Below are positions 1 through 23,360 of a stretch of 25,000 nucleotides of DNA, one piece after another. The DNA is from Chrysomallon squamiferum (Eukaryota; Mollusca; Gastropoda; Neomphalida; Peltospiridae): contig CM022672.1 in assembly GCA_012295275.1 (NCBI GenBank), positions 21,578,128 to 21,603,127 of the forward strand, written 5' to 3'. Each line of letters opens with the position of its first letter. The first letter of the stretch is position 1. The notes beneath the pieces are model-generated. The model was not told the DNA's origin. It ran no database searches and saw only the letters and a program-made list of their open reading frames with translations. The position numbers were made by a program, and so were the translations under genes.

Positions 1-235
1 ATAATAGTTGTAGTGGTAGTAATATGTAACAGAAATATCAGTTATAGTAACAATACTGGTAAACTTAGTTGTGATAGTAGCAGTAGTAACAGCACTAGTA
101 ACAGTTGTAGTAACTGCATTAGTAGTAGTAGTGGAAGTAATATCAGCAGTACTGTTAATAGTAATATTACTAATGGTAATAATAAACGAAATATTTGTAG
201 TAGTACTAGAAGCAGATGTGGCAAAAACAACATCA
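1..235. repeat. Degenerate AGT/GTA trinucleotide array
   Basis: Imperfect AGT, AAT and TGT triplets run through the stretch. Open frames here read as serine/asparagine-rich on one strand and leucine-rich on the other, as expected from a repeat and not a gene. Confidence 0.75.
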
Positions 236-240
236 CTTGA

Positions 241-808
<568 letters not shown>

Positions 809-960
809 ATTTATATATCTCTCAGTATTATTTATATTTATTCACAAACACATACATACAGACATGCATATATAAACCCATTTAGATCTTAGACTGATTT
901 AGGCTAAAATGACTAATTAATCAGTTCTGTTAAAATTAATGTTTTAAAAAAGTTTATGCT

Positions 961-962
<2 letters not shown>

Positions 963-996
<34 letters not shown>
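963..996. repeat. (AT)n microsatellite
   Basis: Seventeen uninterrupted AT copies. Confidence 0.97.
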
Positions 997-998
<2 letters not shown>

Positions 999-1500
999 TC
1001 GCCAGATTCTACTTTACCTCTCTTTTTAACAATTAACTTTATAAACCTCTACCATAAAAATGCTGAAACCGTCCCTGTCTGTTGACTACAATTTCAAATA
1101 ATAGAAGAAGAAGAAAAAAAGTATTCAGAAAGTATTTAGTTTTAAAATACTTCAACTCAGTCACATTGTATTGACATCTGTACAACGTTCAATGTATTTT
1201 ACGAGTCAGTCTAGCACTGTTTTAATTGTGTGTAAAATCAATTTGTTTCAAAGTTTTACGATATAACACAATCATTTTGTAATGATTTAGAGCCACAGAT
1301 CATGTTTTTATATCAGTCTAACACTGCTGAAATTGTGACTTTACTATGTGTCACAGCCGGCCAACGCCGTAAAACATGAAATTTATTGTCTATAATTATA
1401 AAATAATTTAGATTAAAGCTAAAGAGATGACAGGTTTTGATAGACTCGAAAGAATTCGTAACAGGATTGAAATTTTTAGTTCTTGTTTCTTGCTTTTATG
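997..1500. other. Unassigned sequence with a short diverged direct repeat
   Basis: No gene is seen. A 24-bp segment at 1207-1230 recurs at 1314-1337 with about three mismatches, perhaps an old duplication of about 107 bp. Confidence 0.4.
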
Positions 1501-1618
1501 GTTATCATTTATTATTATTATCATCATAATTCTTGTAATAATAATAATCATAATAATAACAATAGTGAAACTAATATGCATGCATATATAGATACATACA
1601 TATATACAAGCATACAAA

Positions 1619-1622
<4 letters not shown>

Positions 1623-1670
<48 letters not shown>
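1623..1670. repeat. (CA)n microsatellite
   Basis: About 24 CA copies, preceded by degenerate AAT triplets (1511-1562) and CATA-rich sequence. Confidence 0.97.
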
Positions 1671-1673
<3 letters not shown>

Positions 1674-1961
1674 ACATACATATATCCGCACACATGCCAA
1701 AATAATCGTCTGCAAAGACTAAAATTCAATGATTTATTTATTGGTATTTCATGGTGTAGTTTTTTTAGTTGTTTTTCTTTAGTGTTTTTTTTCCAGTTTT
1801 CTTTTTTTTGTCATATATTTGAAATACACGCAGGTTTTACTTTTTCAGTACTGAATATTAAATAACATATTTACGAGGAGACTGCTCTTTGTTGCAAGCC
1901 ACAGAATGACCAATCGTCGACAGGGTTTTCTTTTCTTTCTTTTTTGTTACATATTTCTTCT

Positions 1962-1974
1962 CCTTCTTCTTCTT

Positions 1975-2043
<69 letters not shown>

Positions 2044-2056
2044 GTTATTATTATTT
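1962..2056. repeat. Compound (TTC)n(ATT)n microsatellite
   Basis: TTC triplets to about 2003 pass directly into ATT triplets. The leucine/isoleucine open frame over it is repeat translation. Confidence 0.95.
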
Positions 2057-2453
2057 TAGAAAGTTATTATTTATTAAATATCAAAATATCCCCAAATACC
2101 TTTAAAAGGGTTTTCGCTATACCCTATCGTTAACTGAAAATCTTTCTGTTATTAGTGTATGCTTGTTTTTTTATTTTATTTTTTTGGGGGGGAGTTGTCT
2201 TCTTTTTTTTCTTTTTACTTAAATTACTATAAAAAATCAGCATGTTTATTTTATACAGCTTAAACATGCAAGCAGTCGCAGTCTTCTGAAATGTAAAGCA
2301 TTTATTTTACCACATTGTTTCATCTTGCTGTTAATAGGATGGTTTCTTCTTATAATCATTTTACAATAAATTAATTATTTGTAACGCAATCACAGTTAGT
2401 ATTAAGGTTTGTCCAGATACTGTCATTTATCCATAAAAGTAACACACATATCT
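2057..2453. other. Unassigned sequence
   Basis: A+T-rich, with short T and G runs near 2167-2213. No supported feature. Confidence 0.5.
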
Positions 2454-2456
2454 GTG

Positions 2457-2519
<63 letters not shown>
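2454..2519. repeat. (TG)n microsatellite
   Basis: About 33 TG units with one TGCG interruption near 2462. Confidence 0.96.
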
Positions 2520-2524
<5 letters not shown>

Positions 2525-2707
2525 TCCAGTAAAATAATAGCTATTAAGATATATCTTCAGATACAATAAATGCAATAAAGACAAATCTCAAACGACGCAG
2601 AAAACTTAAAGGACAGAAAAAAAAAATTACTAGCATAAAAATTTCAAATTCCCCTACTTTATAAAACTGGAATCAATGTAATCACATGTTTTCTTTTCTT
2701 CTGTTGA

Positions 2708-2751
2708 ATATATACATACATACATATACATACATACATACATACATATAC

Positions 2752-2813
<62 letters not shown>

Positions 2814-2820
2814 ATATATA
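2708..2820. repeat. Compound (CATA)n(TA)n(TGTA)n repeat
   Basis: CATA tetranucleotides pass into TA dinucleotides and then into TGTA. Because CATA and TGTA-type units are near-complementary, the array is roughly palindromic. Confidence 0.93.
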
Positions 2821-3083
2821 AAATCCTAAAGAAAAGCTATTCCTATGCAACAGATTGGTTGTGTATAGCTATACAAAGTTTACAATGCCCGTCACGATGT
2901 CATGAAAATCAATGTTCTAGGTGCGGGACCAATTCAAACTTCATCAAAGAGACTGGAAGTTATAAAATCTTTTGAGAAAAAACGCCTTTTCAGCACATGA
3001 GAGAAACACGTGTTGATGGGGAACTGCACGTGACTAACAGGATCGACTGCTGATGTAGGTATTAAAGACTGAATAATCTGATG
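2821..3083. other. Unassigned, less A+T-rich segment
   Basis: More complex than its surroundings (for example GGTGCGGGACCAATTC near 2920). No open frame, splice-supported exon or recognised transposon end is seen on either strand. Confidence 0.35.
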
Positions 3084-3490
3084 AGTAATGGAATACGTAA
3101 ACAGATGAATAAATGATTGAATGGACTGGCGAAAGAATGACGAATAATAAATCTACAGATAAGTTAAATGTGATGAGTGGTAAATAAAGTTGATGAGTGA
3201 AATGAAAATAAAGAGATGAACGAACGATGAATAAAACAGTGAATTAAACGATGAATGGATGAATGAATGAATGACGAATTTAAGGGAGGATTGAATGAAT
3301 GAATGCATTGATGAATAAATTGTTGATGAAACGAATTAAGTTTAAAGAATTAATGTGTTTATAATGAATTAATGAATAAATGATGAATTAACGTATGTAT
3401 AATGAATTAATAAATAAATGATGCATTTATATATATATATATTAATGTATCATTTATTTATTAATTATATATATATATATATAATGAATT
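3084..3490. repeat. Degenerate TGAA/AATGA repeat tract with AT runs
   Basis: Diverged TGAATGAA and AATGAATTAATGAATAAATG units continue to about 3490, with AT runs near 3430-3445 and 3466-3482. It looks like an old tetranucleotide-type satellite. Confidence 0.75.
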
Positions 3491-3571
3491 AATGAATAGT
3501 TTATAACACTGTACGTATAATGATTATAGAAAACAGAAATCCCGTGTTTAAAAATAGATGAATAGACAAAT

Positions 3572-3577
3572 TTTATT
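3572..3577 (-). terminator. Polyadenylation signal AATAAA
   Basis: Minus-strand AATAAA lies about 67 bases after the stop codon of the FRRS1-like gene. It is followed by T-rich and GT-containing sequence (about 3555-3530) that could serve as the downstream element. Its position supports exon 9 as a true terminal exon. The hexamer is common in A+T-rich DNA, so the position relative to the stop is the main evidence. Confidence 0.6.
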
Positions 3578-3643
3578 TGAAAATGAAACTTTGTAAAGAA
3601 TACACTGCTTATATATATTATCCACGATAAACGTAAGCAGCTT

Positions 3644-14545
<10,902 letters not shown>

Positions 14546-14601
14546 TGTGTTTAACTCTTTGACTTCTAACTACCTGAGTATCTCTCGTTACGATGTTGTG
14601 T

Positions 14602-14612
14602 GGTTATAAAAG
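14602..14612 (-). promoter_or_regulatory. TATA-like box upstream of the FRRS1-like gene (candidate)
   Basis: Minus-strand CTTTTATAACC lies about 60 bases before the ATG. Transcription starting about 30 bases downstream would give a leader of roughly 30 nt. The match is imperfect (TATAAC) and the region is A+T-rich, so this is only a candidate. Confidence 0.3.
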
Positions 14613-14729
14613 ATGAATCGCTTTCAGTGATGCAGGACAAAGCTTTGGCAACCAAGAATAAAAGCAAATCATCCGGAACAGACCCTGCCCCCAGTTTCAC
14701 GGTTTGGTGAGCAGGCAGCTAGGAGTGTC

Positions 14730-14805
14730 ATTGTCTTAGTAGAATTTTAACGTAGGGATTTTACATTTGAAACAAACAGGCTTCAGGTTCGAATCCCGAC
14801 ACCGA
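14730..14805 (+). repeat. tRNA-like / SINE-head relic (candidate)
   Basis: GGTTCGAATCC at 14786-14796 matches the RNA polymerase III B box. The flanking bases pair in four of five positions of a T-arm stem. About 50 bases earlier, TTAGTAGAATTTTAACG is a weak A-box-like segment. A full tRNA cloverleaf is not apparent, so a decayed tRNA-derived SINE is more likely than a working tRNA gene. Confidence 0.35.
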
Positions 14806-14820
14806 AGATAAGCTAATTAC

Positions 14821-14894
14821 GATAATGATGAAGTAATTATAAATGTCGAAAAATTCATTATGATAATAATGAAGTAATTATAAACGTCGAAAAA
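14821..14894. repeat. 41-bp tandem duplication
   Basis: The unit at 14821-14861 (GATAATGATGAAGTAATTAT...) is repeated from 14862 (GATAATAATGAAGTAATTAT...) with few mismatches. The second copy runs into a poly(A) tract near 14891. Confidence 0.85.
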
Positions 14895-15305
14895 AAAAAA
14901 AAGTTCGATATTTTGTTATAATTATGTTATTCTACGAAACGATAATGTCGAGAAATCAATGGGATGTTGAGAACGTTATCTAGAAGACACGATTATTATT
15001 TTAAGTTGTAAAAATATTTCGACTGGAGAAATAATCACATTTAGTCACATATAATACCCGTTTTGTATCGTAAAGTCATCATCGTAATCATCAACATCGT
15101 CGTTATTGCTAACATTTCTTTCTTCTTTTTGTTTTTCCACTTCTTATAATCATCATCACATCATCATGTACCATCATATTCATTATCATTACTGTTATTT
15201 TTGTATCTTTTCAGTAACTGAGTTATACAGTTAATTTACTTTCATGTCATGCAGCAAAACTAGTTATTTTATGTATTTTGGTCATAAAAAATATATATAC
15301 AAAAA

Positions 15306-15307
<2 letters not shown>
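14895..15307. other. Unassigned intergenic sequence
   Basis: A+T-rich with diffuse ATCATC triplets near 15077-15190. No gene seen. Confidence 0.5.
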
Positions 15308-15344
<37 letters not shown>

Positions 15345-15348
15345 AATA

Positions 15349-15411
<63 letters not shown>
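15308..15411. repeat. Poly(A) followed by (AAT)n
   Basis: Thirty-five A residues (15308-15342) pass through AAAT units to about 20 AAT triplets. This resembles the A-rich tail of a retroposed sequence, but no element body was identified upstream. Confidence 0.93.
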
Positions 15412-15413
<2 letters not shown>

Positions 15414-16107
15414 GACGAAGACGAAAACACATGCAAGTTATTTACATTGTTTCCTCTATAGTTTAAATTCAGTACTTCCTGATAAACCCTCATAACAACC
15501 ATAAAAACAAAATAAAACAAATCATTAAAAACGTTTCATTGTTAATCCGGGGCATCCAAATATAAAAAATAGTTTAAATATTTGCTAAAAATCATTTCTT
15601 TACACATAACCTAAATCAAGCAGATAGCTTTAAAACGGGGAAGAAAGCTGTGGTAATGTTTATATTTACAGAGAGTTAATTCAGATTAAAAAGGAAATAC
15701 ATGTTGCTGTTTTTGTGACTATTTACTTGTTATTTACTCACGGAACAGTTTATTAATCATTTCGTTTTATAGGTGGACTTTAATTCTCTGATATACTGGT
15801 CGCCTAAAGGGGCTTTCATACCGTGCGACGTATCGCAACAACTTACGACTGAAAGCGCAACTAAATCTTGAGATTAATCTCGACCGTTATTTAATGTTCG
15901 ACTTTGTGACAGTAAGACAGATAGTTCTGATAATGATATGTTACAAATGAATTCTCCGCGAGAACAAACTAAATCTCAAAATTGTAGTCTTACATGACAA
16001 ATAGTGTCGAGGTTGTATTGATTAATAATATTTGTAACGTCTGTAAACTTTCAATAAATCTAAATGTATATATGTCTGTCTGTTTGTGTGTGCGTGCGTG
16101 TGTATAG
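15412..16107. other. Unassigned intergenic sequence with a less A+T-rich island
   Basis: About 15770-15910 is less A+T-rich (CGCCTAAAGGGGCTTTCATACC...). It could be a transposon fragment, but no matching terminal repeat was found. Confidence 0.35.
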
Positions 16108-16215
16108 TATAATATAAAAAATATACAGTACAATATAACATACTATATTCTTTGTGTGTATGTGTGTGTATATAATATAATATAAAAAATATACAGTACA
16201 ATATAACATACTATA

Positions 16216-16258
<43 letters not shown>
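16108..16258. repeat. 68-bp-period tandem duplication with TG microsatellites
   Basis: Positions 16108-16149 (42 bp) recur without mismatch at 16176-16217. Each copy is flanked by TG-rich sequence, and a (TG)n array at 16218-16258 follows the second copy. This fits unequal exchange or replication slippage anchored in the TG tracts. Confidence 0.9.
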
Positions 16259-16260
<2 letters not shown>

Positions 16261-16867
16261 AATTATGTATTTATAATATAAAATAATATTACAGTCCAGT
16301 GTAATAGAGTATGATATAATTTAATGATGATGTCATTTTATATGGTCTCACAACCCTGTTTATATACAATGACTAACGAAGCGATCTATTGTAAAACCAA
16401 CCTAACGAAAATAAGACCCGCACAATCAATCTTCTTCCATCATCATTTACAACGTGTTACGTCTTGTGTAGGTTTGAGCACATCTGTGTTTGGCAGTATT
16501 GTTCTCTGTATTACTATGTTTCCTTCCAGAAAACAGTGAAAATAAAAGAACACTGACTGCTAAATCTTTAGGAAAGCAGTTAAAATGATAAAAGGTGGTT
16601 TCTTCTCTCGAATCATCATCATGATATCATCTCCCAGCTACGTATTAGCAGTTATTTTAAAATGCGTTGGTTATCATTTATATTATAAATAGTTTATTTT
16701 GATAAGAAATTTTGATAACTTTGAAACAGTGATGTATGGGAACGAAATGACTTCTATAATAGTAATTATATTAAAATTAAATACATCTTTTTTTTTTTTT
16801 TTTCATAATTTTTAAATTATATATTTAAAATACCACCATTAAAATAATGGACTACAAATATTATATC

Positions 16868-16868
<1 letters not shown>

Positions 16869-16917
<49 letters not shown>
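16869..16917. repeat. (AAT)n microsatellite
   Basis: About 16 AAT triplets. Confidence 0.96.
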
Positions 16918-17469
16918 CTCTATTAAATAATTTTATTGCATATAAATTTTGTTAAAAAAAACCCCACCTATGATATATTTATATGTTTATTTTTGTTACG
17001 TAAACAGTGTTATAAAAACCTTGTTAACAAATGATAAACACGAAAAAAACATCTGTATTCATCTCATAGAGTGGAAAATATTAACCTAATTACATATATA
17101 AATAAAGTAATATGAAAAATACGTGTTTCAGAAAGAATCACGAAGGTGTACATAAGCCACGCTGAAATATGTCCCTCGCTTTTTTTTGTCGTTTTTCATT
17201 CATAATGGCGTCTTTCTGTAACCGGAGTTAGTAATGTTATTAATGGACGTGTCCCCGGACAAATAAACAAGTGTTTATCACAACGCTTTTAATTACGTTG
17301 GAATAACAGTTAGGTGTGAGCAGTACTGTAATAAAACATTACTGAACAGGAAGCATTGTAATTAAAGCAAGCCCGAAATGATTTAAACAAACGAAAGCAG
17401 TTTGAAATTATTTACGTCCAGTGTAACTTTTATGCAATTATGCAATTATTTTATTTATTAATAGATAAT
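16918..17469. other. Unassigned intergenic sequence
   Basis: The stretch at about 17195-17400 is complex and repeat-free, so it is a possible regulatory element upstream of the minus-strand gene. Nothing in the sequence proves a function. Confidence 0.35.
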
Positions 17470-17497
17470 AAAAAAAAAAAAAAAAAATAAAAATAAA

Positions 17498-17544
<47 letters not shown>
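17470..17544. repeat. Poly(A) and (AAT)n array
   Basis: An A run with AAAAT units grades into about 15 AAT triplets. Confidence 0.95.
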
Positions 17545-17545
<1 letters not shown>

Positions 17546-17696
17546 GATAATAATAAAATAAATAAAACGAGAATTTAAGCATGAGGAATTAAATTTATTC
17601 TGTTATTTTCGTTTTGTCGTAGAAATAATAAAAATAAATGTTCTCATTTGACTAAATAAACCAATGCAGAATTTCCTTACTATCGGTTCATCAAGA

Positions 17697-17798
<102 letters not shown>

Positions 17799-18624
17799 AA
17801 GAATTCTTAAAATTAGCTAACTAACAAACAAACTAACAAATTAACTAACTAATTAATAATAATAATAATAATAATGAAACTAAATTTGACGATGAGTTCT
17901 TAAAACGTGCATATCTACCGAGAATCCACCAAACGAAATCAAAGAAATTAATATTCTCCAACGACTAAGGATCGGTCGAGTACTCCTGACAAGGATCGAC
18001 CTCGTCGAATCAAGACCCTTAACAAACATTCGTCTTCTGTCTGATCACTAAAAACTAAATTATAACGTACCCGAAGCTGTCTGTCTGTTCGAAAAGATTA
18101 AGGACGCTAACGAGCCTGAAAAACTGTTTAAAGAAATGACGTGACGTTAATTAGTTATTACATAGTTACTGTTATACAGAGAAGCAGGACTGCTACCACT
18201 ACTACTACATCGTCTACTGCCACTACTACATCAGCTGCAGGTTTATTTTTATTTCTTTTTCTTTTTTTTGTTAATTTTTTTCTTAGTTCTACGCCAAAGC
18301 AGAGATGGTTCTCATGTCACTGTTGAGAGACGTCAGCGACATTGGTTGATTTTCTGTGATTAAATGTCATCATGGAAAGCACATTAGTGTCACTACCACG
18401 ACGGCAACTCCATTAATACGCGACGTCGTTTTGTGAAGACATTTTGATTACATTGTAAATATATCGAGAACAGACAACCATTTGAGAAACTGAACGGAAT
18501 CGGATGCTGTGATGTCAATCAGATTAACATCGGTTTGAATCCTGTAAACTTTTAAAGTAAAATAAATTATTTACAGAATAGTTCTGTATACGCTATTAGT
18601 ACAACTACAAAATAAATAAGTAAA
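17799..18624. other. Unassigned intergenic sequence
   Basis: Contains degenerate CTAACTAACAAA units at 17815-17860 and ACT triplets at 18195-18235. The small frames have no recognisable domain. Confidence 0.45.
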
Positions 18625-18660
18625 ATATAAATAAATAAATAAATAAATAAATAATAATAA
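18625..18660. repeat. (AAAT)n microsatellite
   Basis: About eight AAAT units ending in AAT triplets. Confidence 0.93.
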
Positions 18661-19920
18661 TAGTAGCCGTAATAAATAAACAAATAAATAAATTCATTTT
18701 TAAAAATAATAAAAACCCCCAGAAAATTCAGGTTCAAAATAAATAACATGTCGTTCGTTCAACCAGTAACATACACGTTCTTACTAATCCACGCCACACC
18801 GCACAGAACGGACAATACACAAGTCATGAACTTTATATTAAGTGGATGGCATTTGACAAGTTCGTTCGTTAATTTTAGAAGGTACTTTTGTAGAAAGTAT
18901 GATTATAAGGTTTCCCTAAGCCGTAAAAGTACATCGGTTAGTTCTTCTTAAACCTCGGAATTAATGATGTCTGAGTTAGGCTGATCGGTTTCCTTCATTA
19001 AACTCTCAGTCTGAAAAGATATTTCTTTGGTTAGCAGTTCTGATGAGGACTGGAACGATTACATTACGATTACTTGAAAAAAGTGCGATAATAATAATAA
19101 TTTAAAAAAAAAAAAATAAACGAAAGAAATGAAACCACTGTCATCACTAATAGCAACAATATGGCGACCTTTATCATTATCACAACTGCTTCACAACCTC
19201 TATCACAACCACCGTTACCACAACCACTACGACTACACCTCACCTCGACCACCAACATCCCAAAACCCAGCTTTACTACCTAATACCATCTTTAAGATCA
19301 CGACAGCATCTTCAACAGCAAACGTAATCTGCTTATTGACAACGGTTTCTGGCAAGCTGATTTTTTTTTTTTGGGGGGAGGGAGGTTTGTGGTCTAAAGA
19401 GAACACTAATTTAATACAGTGAGGTCACACCCTCAGGCATTTTATTTTTCACATGAACAGCAGATCATATGTTACATGAAACTTAATTTTTGACTCCAGG
19501 CAAGATGTCCAGTCTATTAACAAAATTACTCCGTGAGGTTGCTTGACTCGGATTTGTGACTGAGTTTCAAGTCAGAGAATTGCAGTATTCTCATACTGCA
19601 AGAAGCAAGTGTTTTGTGAGTAATGAATATAAAAAATAAAAAAAAAAAAAGAGAGAAAAAAATTAGGTGTGTTAAATAATAAAACAGGTAAATTAGCGAA
19701 AAATACGACTAACGTAGAGTTCAATGAAAATAAAAAAGAATGTAATAATAGTAAATATACTACAAATAGCAAATAAAAATAACAATGAAAAAAAAAAAGA
19801 AGAATAAAAACAACACAAAACAACTGAAATCTAAATTACTTAATTTAAAATAAAATGGAATTTAAAAAAAATAAATAAACTGTAGAAAGGACTTCTATTA
19901 ATATGATTGACATCGTGTTG
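18661..19920. other. Unassigned intergenic sequence
   Basis: The frame at 19129-19422 is rich in degenerate ACC/ACA triplets (about 19180-19320) and looks like a decayed trinucleotide repeat. The frame at 18748-18951 has no recognisable domain. Confidence 0.45.
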
Positions 19921-19926
19921 TTCTTG

Positions 19927-20145
19927 TTATTATTATTATTATTAGTAGTAGTAGTAGTAGTAGCAGTGGTAGTAGTAGTAGTTGCTGTAGTAGTAGTAGT
20001 AGTTGAAGTAGTAGTAGTAATAATAGTAGTTTTACCAATAATAGTAGTAATAATAAAAGTAAGAGTAGCACTAGTCGTGGTAATAATGGTAGCAATAGTA
20101 ACAGTAGCAGCAGGTACAGTAATAGTGCTAGTGGTTACAGAGATT
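19927..20145. repeat. Compound ATT/AGT/GTA trinucleotide array
   Basis: ATT triplets pass into about 200 bases of imperfect AGT/GTA. Frames read as poly-valine or poly-leucine and are artefacts. Confidence 0.93.
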
Positions 20146-22752
20146 TAATTTAATGGTATGGTTTGCAACACGAGTTGCTTCCCTTGCTCATTAATGCCTT
20201 AAAACGAAAAGTTCAGCGGTGAAAGTAACGTATGTGTTCTTACAGCGCAACCCTTGACATGTTTTTGCCTTAAGCTAATTTAGGAACTGTAAAGTTAGAT
20301 AAATGTTCTTAAACTTTCTGCACTTTTTATATGAAGTACTGTCTGAGTTAAAAACTGCAATCATTGTGAATGCTTTACAATCATCGTCGTCGTCGACATC
20401 ATCATCATCATCATCGGTAGTCTTATAGTGCAGATCCACCGTTGCTGTTGGAGACTTTATTCTACATTTCGTCATGATTTTTAATATATAAATAAATACA
20501 GAATGAAAGAAAGAAAGAAATATAATAAATTAAAAATTAATCAAAATAAAAATAAAACAAAGAAAGAAGAACAGCGACACATATGAAATGCTAGCAATCA
20601 AAATCAGTTGCTGCTGTAGTAGTGGTATTAGAAGAGGTTGTAGAAGTATTAGAAGAGGTAGAAGTAGTAGTAGTAGTAGCATTCCTGTACTCTGTATGCG
20701 ACGTAATAACTGATTATTATCACGTCATTTCTTTTACCAGTTTTCAGGTTCGTTAGCTTTCTTGACCTTTTTTAACATGTAAGACAGTTTGAGTTACATT
20801 CTAAGATACTTAAACTGCTGAAATTATCACGAGTTAAACGTATCAAGATTTATCGCTAGAAACATTCTCACACGAAGTCCCAGACATGTCATTCTACTAA
20901 ATAATATAAACATTTCCAGGAATGTAGTACGTGATCTCAGTCTCACACGAATCTGGAACGCACTTTCATTGTCACGATAAATCATACCTCTGTGAATTAG
21001 GTAATGGTAAAAAAGAAAAAATACTTAGTTATTTTAGGTTGTCGGTTTTATAGAATAATCTAATATTGTTTATTATTATTAGTAGTAGTAGTAGAGGTAA
21101 TAGTGTAGTAGTAGTAGTATTACTATCAGGTCGATTTTATTAATTTGTTTTCATGTTGCATTCTGTAATATATATTGTTTTTCAGTTCTTTTTTTCTTCT
21201 ATTATTTTTTCCTTTTTAGCGATCTTTTTCTTATAGTTTCTTTACTTTTTCTTTTTTACTTTGTTTCCGTTTACTTTTTGTCTTTTACCTGATAATGTCA
21301 AAGCAGGTAGATATTTTCCAATTTGGATGGGCATTCAGAAAGTTGGAAGGGCGGTGTGAATATGTATAACCTTGCGTGATCCGTTAAAAATAATTTTCTT
21401 CTCTTTAATGAAAGTCATTTCATCACGAAATTAAATCCAGAACCCTCTGTAATGTAATTTAGATCCGCCCCTAATTAATATCCTCTCGAAAGATGTTTAT
21501 TTAAAATCGTAATGACTCTATTTTCTTTTTCTGTGTTCTTATTTATTTTTATTACTATATTTTAAAATTAATTTCATTTTCTTTTTTCTTAATTTTAATT
21601 ATTTCTTCGTTTCATTCTTTTTCTCTTTTTTTTTTTTATTATTATATTACTTTTTTGTGATCCTTAATTTTATTTTTTATTTTGTTTTTTCTCTTACTCA
21701 AGTTTGCCTCGTCATTTCTTCTTTATGTACTGCTTAGTTTAATTCTTTAATCTTTTTCTTCGTTACTTTTTTATTTTTTTTTTTTTTTTTTTTTTTTTTC
21801 ATTTCATCCTTTTCTTTGGTTTCTGTTAATTTCAGTCCTGGTAATATCGACATCAAAATTAAGAGATCAATGTCGGTAATGAATTACAAGATGGTCAAAA
21901 TAAAATACATTTTTTAACTTCGTTTCTTTTTATTTTCTAAATAAGCCTTTTTACGTTTAATATAATATAAAATCAAAATTATATTAATTTGTCTTTTATA
22001 CATAACAAATAATCATCTATCATAAAAAAAAATGTTGTGCCTTTCAGTGTAATTCTTAGCAACCTAATACACTCTTTTTTCAATCCTTAAGTAAAAAAAA
22101 AAATATATAAAAATCCTCGAACCAAAAAAAAAAAAAAAAATCTTATTAAAAAGCTTCATTAAAAAAAAAATGTAAGTAGGATATGACGATTGAAGCCGTA
22201 CAAAGTTTTCAAATTAACTCTAAAGAAGCTTTCAGCCATTCTCTCAGGCTTTTTTTTTTTTGTTATTATTCTCTTTCTTTCTTTTTTTTTTTTTTTTTTT
22301 TTTTGGCTTGTTTTCTGTAAACTATATCTCTTTAACTCCCCCATGAAACTGAAGACGTCTCTGAAAGGATAATTGTACCGTTATTTAAAAGCGAGTCGGC
22401 CAGTTCACAGTTATATTAGTCGGAAAGCCTTCCTACGTAGCCGAAAGGATAACTCAAAATTCAGCTGTTGTTTCTTTGTTTCTCCCCGTTTCTAAACTGG
22501 TTAGATTTTTCTTTTTGATCGTTTTGTTCTTTCTTTCTTGTTTTATTTTTTTTTTTAGTTTTATTTAAATTTGTTTTCCTTGAAATTCTTCATTTATCTT
22601 TCAGTCTTTCTTTTTATGTTTTTTATTAATTTAATTTATTTTACTTTTTATTTTAATTCTTTTTTTAGAAAAAGTAAACCTCGATGGTAAAAGAAGGTTT
22701 TTTTGTTGTTGTTTTTTTGTGAAACTTATATATATGCAAATAGACAGGTAGC

Positions 22753-22755
<3 letters not shown>
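20146..22755. other. Unassigned intergenic sequence with short repeats
   Basis: Holds CAT/CGT triplets (20380-20413), AGT triplets (20632-20680 and 21079-21120), a T/C-rich belt at about 21160-21830 with poly(T) near 21774-21799, and A- and T-runs at 22124-22304. No gene, RNA gene or transposon end is supported. Confidence 0.5.

Positions 22756-22797
<42 letters not shown>
22756..22797. repeat. (TA)n microsatellite
   Basis: About 21 TA copies. Confidence 0.96.
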
Positions 22798-22799
<2 letters not shown>

Positions 22800-23200
22800 T
22801 TTATATATGTGTTTATATATATATTATGTTTGTGTGTTTGTGTGTATATCTGGATGATATGTATAAGTATAATTTTCTACGTTTTCCATTTTTTGGTTAA
22901 CAACTTATTAAATATTACCTATAGTAAAGTCATAACAAAACTGAAGTAACATATCATTTAAAATACGTTTCACAAAAGGTGCCAAAATGAAAAATACTTA
23001 TTTTTAGTATGGGTCAAAAACAAGGACATTATCTTACACATTCTGTTGTAGTCTGATGTTTCCAAAGGTTAATACATGTAAATCCTTTTTTTTGAAATGT
23101 CAAAATTTGAAGGTCCAAGTAGACATAATTATAATAAAATAGTAATTACATTATTTTAAAAATTTAGAAAAGAGAATTAACTAAAATTTATGAAAACAGA

Positions 23201-23296
23201 AGCAGTAATAGTAGTAGTAATAGTAGTAGTAGTCGTAGTAGTAGTAGTAATAGTGGTAGTAAAAATCATAATCATAATAGCGATGATGATGATTTG

Positions 23297-23357
<61 letters not shown>
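23201..23357. repeat. (AGT)n ... (AAT)n trinucleotide block
   Basis: AGT triplets (23201-23265), GAT triplets (23281-23293), then about 20 AAT triplets (23297-23357). Confidence 0.94.

Positions 23358-23360
<3 letters not shown>

Noticed and set aside
15770-15910. Possible DNA-transposon fragment (GGGGCTTTCATACC...)
   Set aside because: No matching inverted terminal copy or target duplication could be found nearby.
16324-16539. 71-residue plus-strand open frame
   Set aside because: No recognised domain, weak start context and no supporting splice or family evidence.
19903-20148. Poly-valine and poly-leucine frames on both strands
   Set aside because: Both come from the ATT/AGT trinucleotide array.
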